DNA of 64,000 nt from Vibrio rhodolitus. GTDB lineage: Bacteria > Pseudomonadota > Gammaproteobacteria > Enterobacterales > Vibrionaceae. This document shows, one piece after another, positions 49,166-57,601 of this stretch (the first letter of the stretch is position 1; every line of letters starts with the position of its first letter). The notes below the pieces were generated by a model. It was not told where the DNA came from, did no database searches, and saw only the letters and a program-made list of their open reading frames with translations. The position numbers were made by a program, and so were the translations under genes. The stretch covers positions 175,188 to 239,187 of the forward strand of contig NZ_QLYZ01000004.1 in the NCBI RefSeq assembly GCF_003350325.1, in the 5' to 3' direction.

Positions 49166-51193
49166 ATGGTTAGGCTAGGATTGTTGAGAAAAATATTACT
49201 CTTTGCTCTGTTGTCTTGCTGCTCATTTACTCTGTTCGCTGAAGATAGAATTCGAGTAGGTGTGGAAGCGGACGATATCGTAACGCGAACGCTGTTTAAC
49301 TCGGTAGCAGATCACTTTGATACCGAGGTTGAGTATGTGTATTACTCAAGCTTTAATGACATTCTGACAGCGGTAGAAACGGGCGAGAGTGATTTTGCTG
49401 CCAATGTTACCTACACCGATGAGCGAGCAGAGCGATTTGATTTTTCCAGCCCTACCAATATTGAATATACCTATCTATATAGCCCTGATGGCGTGACCTT
49501 AAATGACATTAGCAGCGTCGGCGTGCCGCTTGGTACGATTTATGGCGACTTAATTGCTAAACATTATCCTCATCTTAAACAACTTGAATATTCTGGGCAT
49601 GGCGAAGCTCGTCAATTGTTAGAGCAAGGCAAAGTTGATGGGGTGGTAGATGCAATTAATCAGCTTAAACCCATGCTACTAGCAGGCTATGACGCGCAGT
49701 TGCTTAACCATCAAATCTCCATCAAACCAGTCTCATTAATTGCCACTAAGCATAAACATCAATCAGCATTGAGTGACTACCAAGAGTTTATTCATTCTGC
49801 TCAAGTACAAAAGGCGCTGCGTGAGTCAGTAGAGCAGTATCAGTTTGAACTGCGCCGTGAAGCATTACGCACAATGGTGGCGCAACTGGGCATTGATCGT
49901 AGCGTGCCACTGAAAGTTAAGATTGAGCATGTAGGGCAGTACGCAACCTATCATGATGATGGCAAAATCACAGGTGTAACGCCGGAAGTGCTCTTTGCCG
50001 CGTGCGATATCTTGCAACTCAATTGTCAACTGACTAGCCATGCAGATGAAACATGGGAGTCAATGTTAAGTGACTTTATTGAACAGAAAGTCGATATTAT
50101 CTCGCCGCTGGCTATATCAGAGCCGCGTAAAGACATTGCCTATTTTAGTGCTCCTTACTACACATCAACAGCCATCGTGGTGAAGCGTGAAGGGTACAAA
50201 GATAATGTTTATAGCAGTGTTTCTGAACTGATTGTGGAAAGGATTGGTGTGGTTAAAGATGATATTTACCATGAAGTGCTAAGCGAACTATTGCCGCAGA
50301 AAAAACTCCACACATACTCTAGCAATGAAGAGCGTATTGAAGCGTTGCTAAATCGAGAGATTGATTATCTGGTGATAAGCCGCTCAAGCTTTAACAAGGT
50401 ACTTCGTGAAGCGACAAGTGTTCTACCAATTGTTGAAGACAATTTGATTGGCGAGTTTTATTCCACCGACATTGCGATTGGCTTTGCTAAAACACAGCTT
50501 GGTGCGGCGCTAGCCCCTCTTTTCACCCAAGCGATGTCAATGCTCGATGTCGAGCGGATAGTAAATCAACATTATATTTTGCCTGATTGGAAAGCCACGC
50601 TGCAAAATGAGCAAAAGTTGGCGCGTTTAAGCTTGTCGATTATCGTGCTCGTTTTGATTGCCTCATTGCTGCTGAGCTTTTACCTAAACCATCAATCAAA
50701 GACGGATAATCTCACTCGTTTAAAGAATCGCCGCGCGTTGAAAAGTGCCTACAGTAAAGGGATCCCCGCAGACTCCACGTTGGTCTATCTAGACGTAAAC
50801 CAATTTAAACCCATCAATGATACTTATGGGCACGAGATTGGTGACCAAGTGCTTAAAGAAATTGCACGTAATATTGCTTATTACTGGAAAGGGAAGAGTT
50901 ATCGTATTGGTGGTGATGAATTTATTCTAATTGGTGCGGTCGATAAGGTGGAATTGAGCCACGCATTGCTGCATTTACAGAAAATCGAATTTGCCTCTTA
51001 CAGTGATGATATTCATCTAGAAATCTCTCTTGCCTTTGGCGTGTCACATCCAAGAAGCGAGTTAATGTCATTGGAAGAAGTGATGCATCAAGCGGATCTG
51101 TCGATGTACTCTAACAAGCGTAAATCAAGAGAAGTTGAAACACAGGTTATGCAATCTCAGCGTGAGATGGTCGCCGGAGAGGCACAAGGTTAA
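49166..51193 (+). CDS. cdgH: CdgH-type diguanylate cyclase with tandem periplasmic binding domains
   Basis: 675 residues. Signal peptide (about 1-25); two bacterial solute-binding (PBPb, SBP_bac_3) domains at about 27-230 and 245-480; one transmembrane helix at about 491-513; GGDEF domain at about 520-660 with the intact signature GGDEF at 582-586. This layout matches V. cholerae CdgH (VC1067), a c-di-GMP synthase whose periplasmic domains bind amino acids such as arginine. It may feed the c-di-GMP sensed by the tfoY riboswitch in this window. Confidence 0.88.
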   Translation: MVRLGLLRKILLFALLSCCSFTLFAEDRIRVGVEADDIVTRTLFNSVADHFDTEVEYVYYSSFNDILTAVETGESDFAANVTYTDERAERFDFSSPTNIEYTYLYSPDGVTLNDISSVGVPLGTIYGDLIAKHYPHLKQLEYSGHGEARQLLEQGKVDGVVDAINQLKPMLLAGYDAQLLNHQISIKPVSLIATKHKHQSALSDYQEFIHSAQVQKALRESVEQYQFELRREALRTMVAQLGIDRSVPLKVKIEHVGQYATYHDDGKITGVTPEVLFAACDILQLNCQLTSHADETWESMLSDFIEQKVDIISPLAISEPRKDIAYFSAPYYTSTAIVVKREGYKDNVYSSVSELIVERIGVVKDDIYHEVLSELLPQKKLHTYSSNEERIEALLNREIDYLVISRSSFNKVLREATSVLPIVEDNLIGEFYSTDIAIGFAKTQLGAALAPLFTQAMSMLDVERIVNQHYILPDWKATLQNEQKLARLSLSIIVLVLIASLLLSFYLNHQSKTDNLTRLKNRRALKSAYSKGIPADSTLVYLDVNQFKPINDTYGHEIGDQVLKEIARNIAYYWKGKSYRIGGDEFILIGAVDKVELSHALLHLQKIEFASYSDDIHLEISLAFGVSHPRSELMSLEEVMHQADLSMYSNKRKSREVETQVMQSQREMVAGEAQG

Positions 51194-51286
51194 CTCGCTG
51201 ATTTTGGTCTGGTTGAAAACTTAGCCTTAAATCGATTAAATGCTAGGCACTTGATTTAAAAACATCATATTTATTGGGTTAGAGGG

Positions 51287-51315
51287 TTGCAAAGCCAGCA
51301 GTGATACCAGATAAT
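51287..51315 (+). promoter_or_regulatory. Predicted ffs promoter
   Basis: TTGCAA, 17-base spacer, GATAAT, ending about 33 bases before the mature ffs 5' end. A small leader hairpin CTCTGC-AGC-GCAGAG follows (51325-51339), consistent with a 5' precursor that is trimmed. Confidence 0.7.
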
Positions 51316-51347
51316 CCTCTCACTCTCTGCAGCGCAGAGATGAACTA

Positions 51348-51454
51348 TGGAGGCCTGGTCCTCCCGCAACAATAGCTCGTGAACTCGGTCAGGTCCGGAA
51401 GGAAGCAGCCGCAGCGGGTGACTTGTGTGCCGGGATGTGGCTGGGTCTCCACCC
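51348..51454 (+). ncRNA. ffs: 4.5S signal recognition particle RNA
   Basis: Contains the hallmark SRP RNA apical region GGTCAGGTCCGGAAGGAAGC and the return strand GTGTGCCGGGATGTGGCTGG. The ends GGAGGCCTGG and CTGGGTCTCC pair to form the long terminal helix. The RNA with Ffh targets membrane proteins to the translocon. Gene order tesB-ybaY-ybaZ-ffs is as in E. coli. A Tn7-like element starts just after its 3' end. Confidence 0.96.
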
Positions 51455-51461
51455 AATTTGA

Positions 51462-51529
51462 TGTTTGCAGTTTATGTTCGCATAAACTGCAGATTCGCTC
51501 TCAATTTTGCACCATAAGTCTTCATAGTC
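51462..51529. repeat. Candidate transposon end with TnsB-type repeats
   Basis: TGT occurs at 51462 and 51475, either of which could be the terminal trinucleotide. An 11-bp perfect stem TGCAGTTTATG-TTCG-CATAAACTGCA spans 51466-51491. CATAA-containing blocks recur at 51481 (GCATAAACTGCAGATT) and 51513 (CCATAAGTCTTCATAG), the second within the tnsA promoter spacer. Tn7-like ends carry such repeated TnsB sites. The partner end is outside the window, so the boundary is not proven. Confidence 0.5.
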
Positions 51530-51555
51530 TATTTTTTGTTGTAGGTTTACAACAA
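51507..51555 (+). promoter_or_regulatory. tnsA promoter with downstream palindrome
   Basis: TTGCAC, 17-base spacer, TATTTT at 51507-51535, followed directly by the palindrome TTGTTGTA-GGTT-TACAACAA (51536-51555) that abuts the tnsA ATG. The palindrome covers the transcription start and the ribosome-site region, a good place for a repressor operator. A CATAA repeat lies in the spacer, suggesting TnsB autocontrol as in Tn7. Confidence 0.6.
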
Positions 51556-51557
51556 AT

Positions 51558-52193
51558 ATGATGCGCACTATGTTCGACCAAACCAAAAAATCATCCCATG
51601 TTCACAACATCTGCAAGTTTATGAGCTTGAAGAATGATGCTGTCGTTCGCACCCTCTCCATTTTAGAGTTCGATTTTTGTTTCCATCTCGAATATAACCC
51701 TGATGTAAAAAAATACCTTTCTCAACCACACGGTTATCATTATCGATTCAATGGCCGTAAGTGTCGCTACACTCCTGACTTTCTTGTCTTTGATCACCAA
51801 GAACACTCTTCTTTTATCGAAATAAAGCATTCTAGCCAGATACTGAAAGCTGATTTCAGAGCTAGATTTGCAGAAAAGCAACGGATTGCGCTAGAAGAAT
51901 ATGATAAACGACTGATTTTAGTCACGGAAAAGCAAATTAGAGTCAATCCGATATTCAATAACCTTAAGCTTTTGCATCGATACTCTGGTCTCCATTCGGT
52001 GACAGCAGTACAAAAACGCGTGTTAGGTTATATTCAACGTAAGCAAAGAGTTCAGCTGTATGACGTATCTCAATACCTTGGGTTGTCTGAGCATGAAACC
52101 TTAATCTCTACGCTTTGTTGGCTGTCATCAGGTAAGATTCAGACTGATTTTAGGAGCGCCGATTTCAGTTTAAATAGCTATGTTTGGTGCTAA
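51558..52193 (+). CDS. tnsA: Tn7-like transposase endonuclease TnsA
   Basis: 211 residues. TnsA_N-type restriction-endonuclease fold: E37 in LSILEFDF, D74 in RYTPDFLVF, and E88-x-K90 in IEIKHSS form the expected catalytic set. The C-terminal part (about 120-211) resembles the TnsA_C winged helix. TnsA nicks the 5' ends of the element so that, with TnsB, it moves by cut-and-paste. Several Met codons lie at the start (51558, 51561, 51570). Two bases separate its stop from tnsB. Confidence 0.88.
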   Translation: MMRTMFDQTKKSSHVHNICKFMSLKNDAVVRTLSILEFDFCFHLEYNPDVKKYLSQPHGYHYRFNGRKCRYTPDFLVFDHQEHSSFIEIKHSSQILKADFRARFAEKQRIALEEYDKRLILVTEKQIRVNPIFNNLKLLHRYSGLHSVTAVQKRVLGYIQRKQRVQLYDVSQYLGLSEHETLISTLCWLSSGKIQTDFRSADFSLNSYVWC

Positions 52194-52195
52194 TA

Positions 52196-54061
52196 ATGAC
52201 TTCAGAGTTTGATAGTTTTTTTGATGAAATGGAGACTTCTAGTTCAGAAGCTCTATCGCAGTCCCGAATACCAGAAGAGTTATTTCAAACCGAAACGATG
52301 CCCTCCTCGTTCGATACCCTTCCTGAAAAAACACAAAAAGAAGTACTTCTCCGCCTTAAAATTATACAGTTTGTGGAAAAGCGTATTTCAGGTGGGTGGA
52401 CAGAAAAGAATCTGGATCCATTGCTGAATGCCGTTGAACAAGAACTTAACTTATCGCCCCCTAGTTGGCGAACGCTCGCTGACTGGCAAAAAGCCTATTT
52501 TGAATCAGGAAGGACATGGCTCTCTTTAGTTCCCAAACATTCAGAAAAAGGTAATAGAAATTCCCTCACTGATTCTCAATCCCTTATCGATGAAGCAATT
52601 GAAAAAAAGTACCTGACGCGCGAGCGGCTAAGCGTAGCTGAAACATACCGGTATTATAAAAGCCGAGTAATAAAGGCTAATCAAGAGATTGTAGGTAGCA
52701 AAATTAAAATGCTTCAAGAACGAGCGTTTTATAATCGGGTGAACCGCTTACCGGCTTATGATGTTGCAGTGAAAAGGTATGGCAAGCGTTACGCAGATAG
52801 GAAATTTCGTTCTGTTGGGCAGCAAATATCGGCGACCAAACCGATGGAGTATGTAGAAATAGACCATACTCCAATACCCGTTATATTGATTGATGATGAA
52901 TTAGACATTCCATTAGGACGACCGTATTTGACAATGCTTTACGACAGGTTCAGCAAGTGTATTGTTGGTCTGAGTGTGAATTTTCGAGAACCCAGTTTTG
53001 ACTCTGTCCGAAAAGCTCTGCTTAACACTCTTCTAAATAAAAACTGGGTCAAAGACAAGTATCCGTCAATTAAGAAAGAATGGCCTTGTTGTGGAAAAAT
53101 TGACCATCTGGTGGTTGATAATGGCGCTGAGTTTTGGAGTAAGAGCCTAGAAGATTCGTTGAAACCTTTGGTGTCGGATATTCAATATAGCCAAGCTGCC
53201 AAACCATGGCGTAAATCGGGAATAGAGAAGCTGTTTGATCAACTTAATAAGGGGCTAACGAACTCTTTACCTGGTAAAACATTCACAAATCCTGTTCAAC
53301 TAGAAGATTATGACCCTAAAAAAGAATCGGTGATTCGGGTCTCTGTATTTTTAGAACTGCTACATAAGTGGGTTATTGATTATTACCATATGTCTCCTGA
53401 TGCTAGAAACCGCGCTATTCCTTACCATAAATGGTATGAATCATCATGGCTTCCCAATACTTATGAGGGAGAAGAAGAGGTTCAGTTAAAAATAGAACTC
53501 GGCTTGTTACGTCACCGAACGATAGGCATTGCTGGTATCAGGTTGCATAATCTACATTATCAATCCGATGAACTGATTGAATATCGAAAATACAGTTCTG
53601 TAAAATCAGAAGAAAAGCTGTTCGTTAAAACAAAAACTGATCCCTCTGACATTAGTGCAATTTATGTTTACCTTGATTCGGAACAACGCTACATCAAGGT
53701 TCCAGCCATTGATAATAGTGGTTATACGAAAGGACTCTCACTCTTTGAACACGAACGGATACAACGAGTTCGTCGCTTAAATACCAAGCGCTTGGTCGAT
53801 GAAGAAGCGTTAGCTGATACCTTTTTGTATATGGAAAGCAGAATCGAAGCTGAGACAGAACGATTACGTCATTCCCGAAGCAAGAAACTTATGCAACCTA
53901 AGACGGGAAATACATCAAAATTAGCAAAATTTAGAGACGTTGGAACTGAGGGGGCAAACTCCATCATCACGAGTCCGTTACAGGAGCCTCTAACTAAGCG
54001 ATGCGATGAGAGGATTATTGATCTAGATGATCAGGATTTTGACGAAATAGAGGGATATTGA
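52196..54061 (+). CDS. tnsB: Tn7-like DDE transposase TnsB
   Basis: 621 residues from the ATG at 52196 (a TTG four codons earlier also opens the frame). RNase H-like integrase core with D223 (EIDHTP), D308 (VVDNGAEF) and E344 (KSGIEKLF); the D-x35-E spacing is typical of Mu/TnsB-type enzymes. N-terminal helix-turn-helix DNA-binding part (about 45-190) and a Mu C-terminal beta-barrel (about 430-510). The catalytic triad is intact. Its stop overlaps the tnsC ATG by one base. Confidence 0.92.
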   Translation: MTSEFDSFFDEMETSSSEALSQSRIPEELFQTETMPSSFDTLPEKTQKEVLLRLKIIQFVEKRISGGWTEKNLDPLLNAVEQELNLSPPSWRTLADWQKAYFESGRTWLSLVPKHSEKGNRNSLTDSQSLIDEAIEKKYLTRERLSVAETYRYYKSRVIKANQEIVGSKIKMLQERAFYNRVNRLPAYDVAVKRYGKRYADRKFRSVGQQISATKPMEYVEIDHTPIPVILIDDELDIPLGRPYLTMLYDRFSKCIVGLSVNFREPSFDSVRKALLNTLLNKNWVKDKYPSIKKEWPCCGKIDHLVVDNGAEFWSKSLEDSLKPLVSDIQYSQAAKPWRKSGIEKLFDQLNKGLTNSLPGKTFTNPVQLEDYDPKKESVIRVSVFLELLHKWVIDYYHMSPDARNRAIPYHKWYESSWLPNTYEGEEEVQLKIELGLLRHRTIGIAGIRLHNLHYQSDELIEYRKYSSVKSEEKLFVKTKTDPSDISAIYVYLDSEQRYIKVPAIDNSGYTKGLSLFEHERIQRVRRLNTKRLVDEEALADTFLYMESRIEAETERLRHSRSKKLMQPKTGNTSKLAKFRDVGTEGANSIITSPLQEPLTKRCDERIIDLDDQDFDEIEGY

Positions 54062-55131
54062 TGATTAATATTACTCCGGAGCAAAGATCTCAATTAGCTG
54101 CGTATGATAATTGTTTTATTGAGTATCCTGATATCTCAGAGATTTATTCGATCTTTGACCAACTTCGTTTTAATCAATCACTAGGAGGTGAGCCTGAATC
54201 GTTTCTTTTAACAGGTGAAGCTGGAAGTGGCAAAACTGCGTTGATCAATAATTATCTTAGTCGTTTTGACGTCAGTTCGAGTCGTTGGTCTCCACAGACC
54301 ATATTGAGTACCAGAATACCTAGTAGAGTGAATGAGCAAAACACACTGATTCAATTTTTGGTGGACTTGGATGCTAAATCAGGAGGGAGGTCAACTCGGC
54401 GACGTAATGAAATAGCCTTAGCAGAAGGTGTTGTTACGCAGCTAAAACGTAAAGCGGTAGAGCTGATTATCGTCAATGAAGTGCAAGAGCTTGTCGAGCA
54501 TTCAACAGCACAAGAAAGGCAAGTTATTGCCAATACCTTCAAATATATAAGTGAAGAAGCTAAGGTGTCGTTTGTTCTAGTCGGTATGCCTTATGCAAGC
54601 GTATTATCCCAAGAGCCGCAGTGGAATTCACGCTTGAGTTGGAGAAGAAATCTAAATTACTTCAAGTTGCTTAAGAGTCAGACAGATGAGAGAAATACCG
54701 CAAAATCATACGCAATAGATACGGTTCAAAAGAAGCACTTTGCTAAATTTGTTGCGGGTTTAGCTGCAAGGATGGGTTATGGGATAACCCCAAGGCTTAC
54801 TAGTAATGATATTCTTTATCCACTATTTGCAATGAGTCGAGGTGAATGTAGGCGGTTAAAACATTTTCTGTTAGACGCTATGATTATGAGCTTTAAGGAA
54901 AACAAAGATACCATTGATAAAGAGACATTATTGCGAACATTCGCTTTTAAGTTTCCAACGTTAGATAACCCATTTCAGTGTTCATTAGCCGAGATAAAAC
55001 TTAATCAAATTGATATTAGTTCAACATACAACACGAAAGCCATTGCTGCCGAAGATAGAATCTTGGCTCCTCGTTTTACGGATGATATTCCACTAAGTAT
55101 GTTACTAATCAAAAACGGAATGAAAGTTTAG
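54061..55131 (+). CDS. tnsC: Tn7-like AAA+ regulator TnsC
   Basis: 356 residues from the ATG at 54061 (AGAGGGA upstream; a TTG at 54058 also opens the frame). Walker A GEAGSGKT at 52-59; the Walker B strand reads LIIVNEVQEL, with Asn where Asp is usual before the Glu; sensor-like LVGMPYA follows. TnsC is the AAA+ ATPase that links target recognition (TniQ/TnsD) to TnsAB. It is much shorter than Tn7 TnsC (555), like those of I-F3 elements. It ends overlapping the convergent XRE gene by four bases. Confidence 0.88.
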   Translation: MINITPEQRSQLAAYDNCFIEYPDISEIYSIFDQLRFNQSLGGEPESFLLTGEAGSGKTALINNYLSRFDVSSSRWSPQTILSTRIPSRVNEQNTLIQFLVDLDAKSGGRSTRRRNEIALAEGVVTQLKRKAVELIIVNEVQELVEHSTAQERQVIANTFKYISEEAKVSFVLVGMPYASVLSQEPQWNSRLSWRRNLNYFKLLKSQTDERNTAKSYAIDTVQKKHFAKFVAGLAARMGYGITPRLTSNDILYPLFAMSRGECRRLKHFLLDAMIMSFKENKDTIDKETLLRTFAFKFPTLDNPFQCSLAEIKLNQIDISSTYNTKAIAAEDRILAPRFTDDIPLSMLLIKNGMKV

Positions 55132-55433
55132 TCTCGTACCAACTTTTCCAGCAACACCGCCTTCTCTTCATCACTCATCTTATCGATAGCACACGCCAAT
55201 TCTGCACTTAAATCATTTTCACAAAAGAAGTAATTCAGAGGTACATCTAACTCTTCAGCCATGCGTTGTAGCGTGCCGATATCAGGCACATGTCTGCCTT
55301 TCTCATAGTGATTCATGCGGCCACTTGCCGAGCTTTGTTCCATACCAATTTTCACCCCTAGATCTTTTTGGGTGATTTGGGCTTTTTTACGCGCAGCTTT
55401 GAGCCTCGCTGGGATTGGGTTGGGCTTTTGCAC
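55128..55433 (-). CDS. XRE family helix-turn-helix regulator
   Basis: 101 residues. N-terminal HTH_3 domain (about 8-62: LKAARKKAQITQKDLGVKIGM…MNHYEKGRHVPDIGTLQRMAEEL) and a short helical tail (IDKMSDEEKAVLLEKLV). The start appears to be GTG at 55433; an upstream ATG is out of frame. Divergent from the small HTH-like gene at 55535, with two palindromic operators between, so it likely represses that gene and itself. XRE regulators of this kind are also known to control I-F3 Tn7-like elements. Confidence 0.88.
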   Translation of the reverse strand: MQKPNPIPARLKAARKKAQITQKDLGVKIGMEQSSASGRMNHYEKGRHVPDIGTLQRMAEELDVPLNYFFCENDLSAELACAIDKMSDEEKAVLLEKLVRD

Positions 55434-55460
55434 TTAGACATTTCTTATCAACCTACAGAT

Positions 55461-55512
55461 AACTTAGATTGTCTAAGTTTTACTGATTTTTGTATACTTA
55501 GCAATCCTAAGT
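55461..55512. promoter_or_regulatory. Twin CTTAG-N5-CTAAG operators and promoter
   Basis: AACTTAG-ATTGT-CTAAGTT (55461-55479) and ACTTAG-CAATC-CTAAGT (55496-55512) are matching palindromes whose centres are 34 bases apart. A TATACT -10 box (55493-55498) for the rightward gene overlaps the second; its -35 position falls in the first. A third half-site ACTTAG lies at 55432 at the XRE start codon. The layout suits dimeric XRE binding. Confidence 0.7.
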
Positions 55513-55534
55513 TTTTAGTTATGTAAATGTTCAA

Positions 55535-56095
55535 ATGAAGCAGTCCAAGAAAATAAACGCGTATATGTTTAACCTATTGATAGAAAAAGAGATGGATGAT
55601 TTTTTAGTCATTGAGATGAGAGATGCGTTGATGCAACTCACTCAAAGCGCGATGGATTTGGATGAAGCGAGAAAGTACGTCTATAGGCAAATACTCTCAT
55701 TTGAACGCAAAGGATGGCTTGCTTCTAGTGGAGTAGACCGTGCGAAGAGATACAAAAAGACGGAGTTATTTAAGCAAACTGACTTTTCAGCTCGCGAAGC
55801 AAAAACAATGTTACCACCTAAAAATCAATCTATTACAGATGTACCAAATACAGAAGGAACGAAGAGTGAACTTTTGATATTGCTGAGTGAGAAAAATCAG
55901 CATGAAGGTGAGTTGGCAATCGTTCTTGGTGAAGTTGAAGAGTATCAATCTTTGATCAATCGATTTCCACAAAAGCGGGATCTGTTTTTACCTCTCTTTG
56001 CAGAAGCAAAAGAATGCTCTGCCCGTTTGCTAGGAAAAATCAATGCTATTTCAAAAGCGCTCAAAGCATCTGGTTTTCGAGGAATCGAATGTTAA
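55535..56095 (+). CDS. Small HTH-like regulator or adaptor, possibly VspR-like
   Basis: 186 residues. The N-terminal 70 residues look like a winged-helix unit (INAYMFNLLIEKEMDDFLV, then ARKYVYRQILSFERKGWL), followed by a linker and a helical C-terminal half (about 108-186). It reminds me of VspR, the regulator beside an XRE gene in the V. cholerae VSP-1 island, but I recall that sequence only roughly. Lacks a strong ribosome site. Overlaps the helicase gene by seven bases, so the two are coupled. Confidence 0.6.
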   Translation: MKQSKKINAYMFNLLIEKEMDDFLVIEMRDALMQLTQSAMDLDEARKYVYRQILSFERKGWLASSGVDRAKRYKKTELFKQTDFSAREAKTMLPPKNQSITDVPNTEGTKSELLILLSEKNQHEGELAIVLGEVEEYQSLINRFPQKRDLFLPLFAEAKECSARLLGKINAISKALKASGFRGIEC

Positions 56096-57465
56096 GGATA
56101 TGGCAAGAGGAGTGCGTACAGACCGCTCTCAATAAGTTTGAAATGTCCCATGCACACTTTTTTTGCCAAGCAACACCGGGAGCGGGAAAAACAGTGATGG
56201 CTGCCGAACTAGCTAAGCGATTACTGATACGAGGTGAAATCGACCTAGTGCTATGCTTTTCTCCGTCACTCGTGGTCTCTGAAGGCATACAACATACCTT
56301 TGCATGGAAGTTGGATTGTACTTTTAATGGCGGCTTAGGATCATTAGGTGCTTCTTATACCTATCAAACCATTCGATTTCTAAGAGAAGATTTTTGGATG
56401 ACGATCAGTAAGCATCGCGTGCTGGTTGTATTTGATGAAATTCATCATTGTTCCTATGACGAGCAAGGACGATCGAATGTATGGGGTGAGCAAGTGCTCG
56501 CAAATATTAAAGGAATGGCGAGATATACCCTCGCGTTATCAGGAACGCCATGGCGTTCAGATTCTTTGCCGATTGCAATGGCGGAATATAGTGATCCGGA
56601 AGGGCAACTGATTTGCGATTACCAGTATGGCTTAAAGCAAGCTATACAAGATCGAGTTTGCCGCCGTCCTAAAATTGTATTGGTGGATAACGAACATCTG
56701 ACGATCACTGATAAAGGCGACACACAGTCATTTTCGTCGATATTAGAACTACTTAAAGAATCAGAAGTGCCTTACCACAGTGTGATTCATAATGAAGATG
56801 CGATGAGCTATTTGCTTGGGGAAGGGTGTACAAAATTGGCGCAGATCCGCCAACAATCGCCTCAAGCGGGCGGCTTAGTCGTTGCCTCTTCGGTTAAGCA
56901 TGCTAAAGCGATACAGGAGTTATTGATTAACAAGTTTGGTCAATCTGCTTCTATTGTCACTTATCATCATGAGTCTCCACTTGAAGAAATAGATACTTTT
57001 AGACATGGATGCACTCAATGGATTGTCAGCGTTGGGATGATCAGCGAAGGTACGGACATACCAAGGTTACAAGTGTGCTGCCATATGAGTTCAATTAAGA
57101 CGGAGCTCTACTTCAGACAAGTACTCGGTAGAATATTGAGAGTCACAGACAGCCCCAATCAAGAAGCTTGGCTTTTTACGTTTGCCGAGGAAAGCCTCGT
57201 CGGTTTTGCTGAGCGAATAGAACAAGACATCCCCGAGACGTGTATGTTCATTAAGGTTAAGCAAGACGAAGATCAACCGAGTTTTGTTAATACTTCCGCA
57301 GCGTCCAAGAAGGAATTAAACCAACATCTATCAACGCAAGTGAGTTCCGTCACTTGGCAACAAATGGATTGTGATTCAGTGCCCAACAATACGGAGTATT
57401 CGACACTGTTTGACGAGCTGCGTTTTGGCGCGTTTAAGCAACGAGTTCTGTCAGCATTCATTTAG
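56089..57465 (+). CDS. SF2 DEAH-like helicase (candidate defence component)
   Basis: 458 residues from the ATG at 56089 (MLRIWQEECVQTAL). Superfamily 2 helicase core: Walker A TPGAGKT (29-35), motif II DEIHH (116-120), motif III SGTPW (151-155), and motif VI QVLGRILR (344-351). Short and without a recognisable nuclease, methylase or protease domain; the last 80 residues are unassigned. An ORF extends 25 codons upstream, but the chosen start overlaps the preceding stop (ATGTTAA). Its partner is the small regulator-like protein; the pair may be an antiphage module. Confidence 0.8.
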   Translation: MLRIWQEECVQTALNKFEMSHAHFFCQATPGAGKTVMAAELAKRLLIRGEIDLVLCFSPSLVVSEGIQHTFAWKLDCTFNGGLGSLGASYTYQTIRFLREDFWMTISKHRVLVVFDEIHHCSYDEQGRSNVWGEQVLANIKGMARYTLALSGTPWRSDSLPIAMAEYSDPEGQLICDYQYGLKQAIQDRVCRRPKIVLVDNEHLTITDKGDTQSFSSILELLKESEVPYHSVIHNEDAMSYLLGEGCTKLAQIRQQSPQAGGLVVASSVKHAKAIQELLINKFGQSASIVTYHHESPLEEIDTFRHGCTQWIVSVGMISEGTDIPRLQVCCHMSSIKTELYFRQVLGRILRVTDSPNQEAWLFTFAEESLVGFAERIEQDIPETCMFIKVKQDEDQPSFVNTSAASKKELNQHLSTQVSSVTWQQMDCDSVPNNTEYSTLFDELRFGAFKQRVLSAFI

Positions 57466-57601
57466 TTGTGAGTGAACTAAAAATGAGAATCAGAATGTGA
57501 TGAAGGTACGGTATAACCCTATGAGAGCAAAGGTAATACTATCGGCTTGATATGAACTTTGTTATATACTGGTCAGCTAAACGATTTCCTGAGTCTGCAG
57601 T

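Noticed and set aside
55128-56095. XRE gene and the 186-residue gene as a toxin-antitoxin pair
   Set aside because: They are divergent with operators between, and the 186-residue protein overlaps the helicase gene and looks like a regulator or adaptor, not a known toxin.
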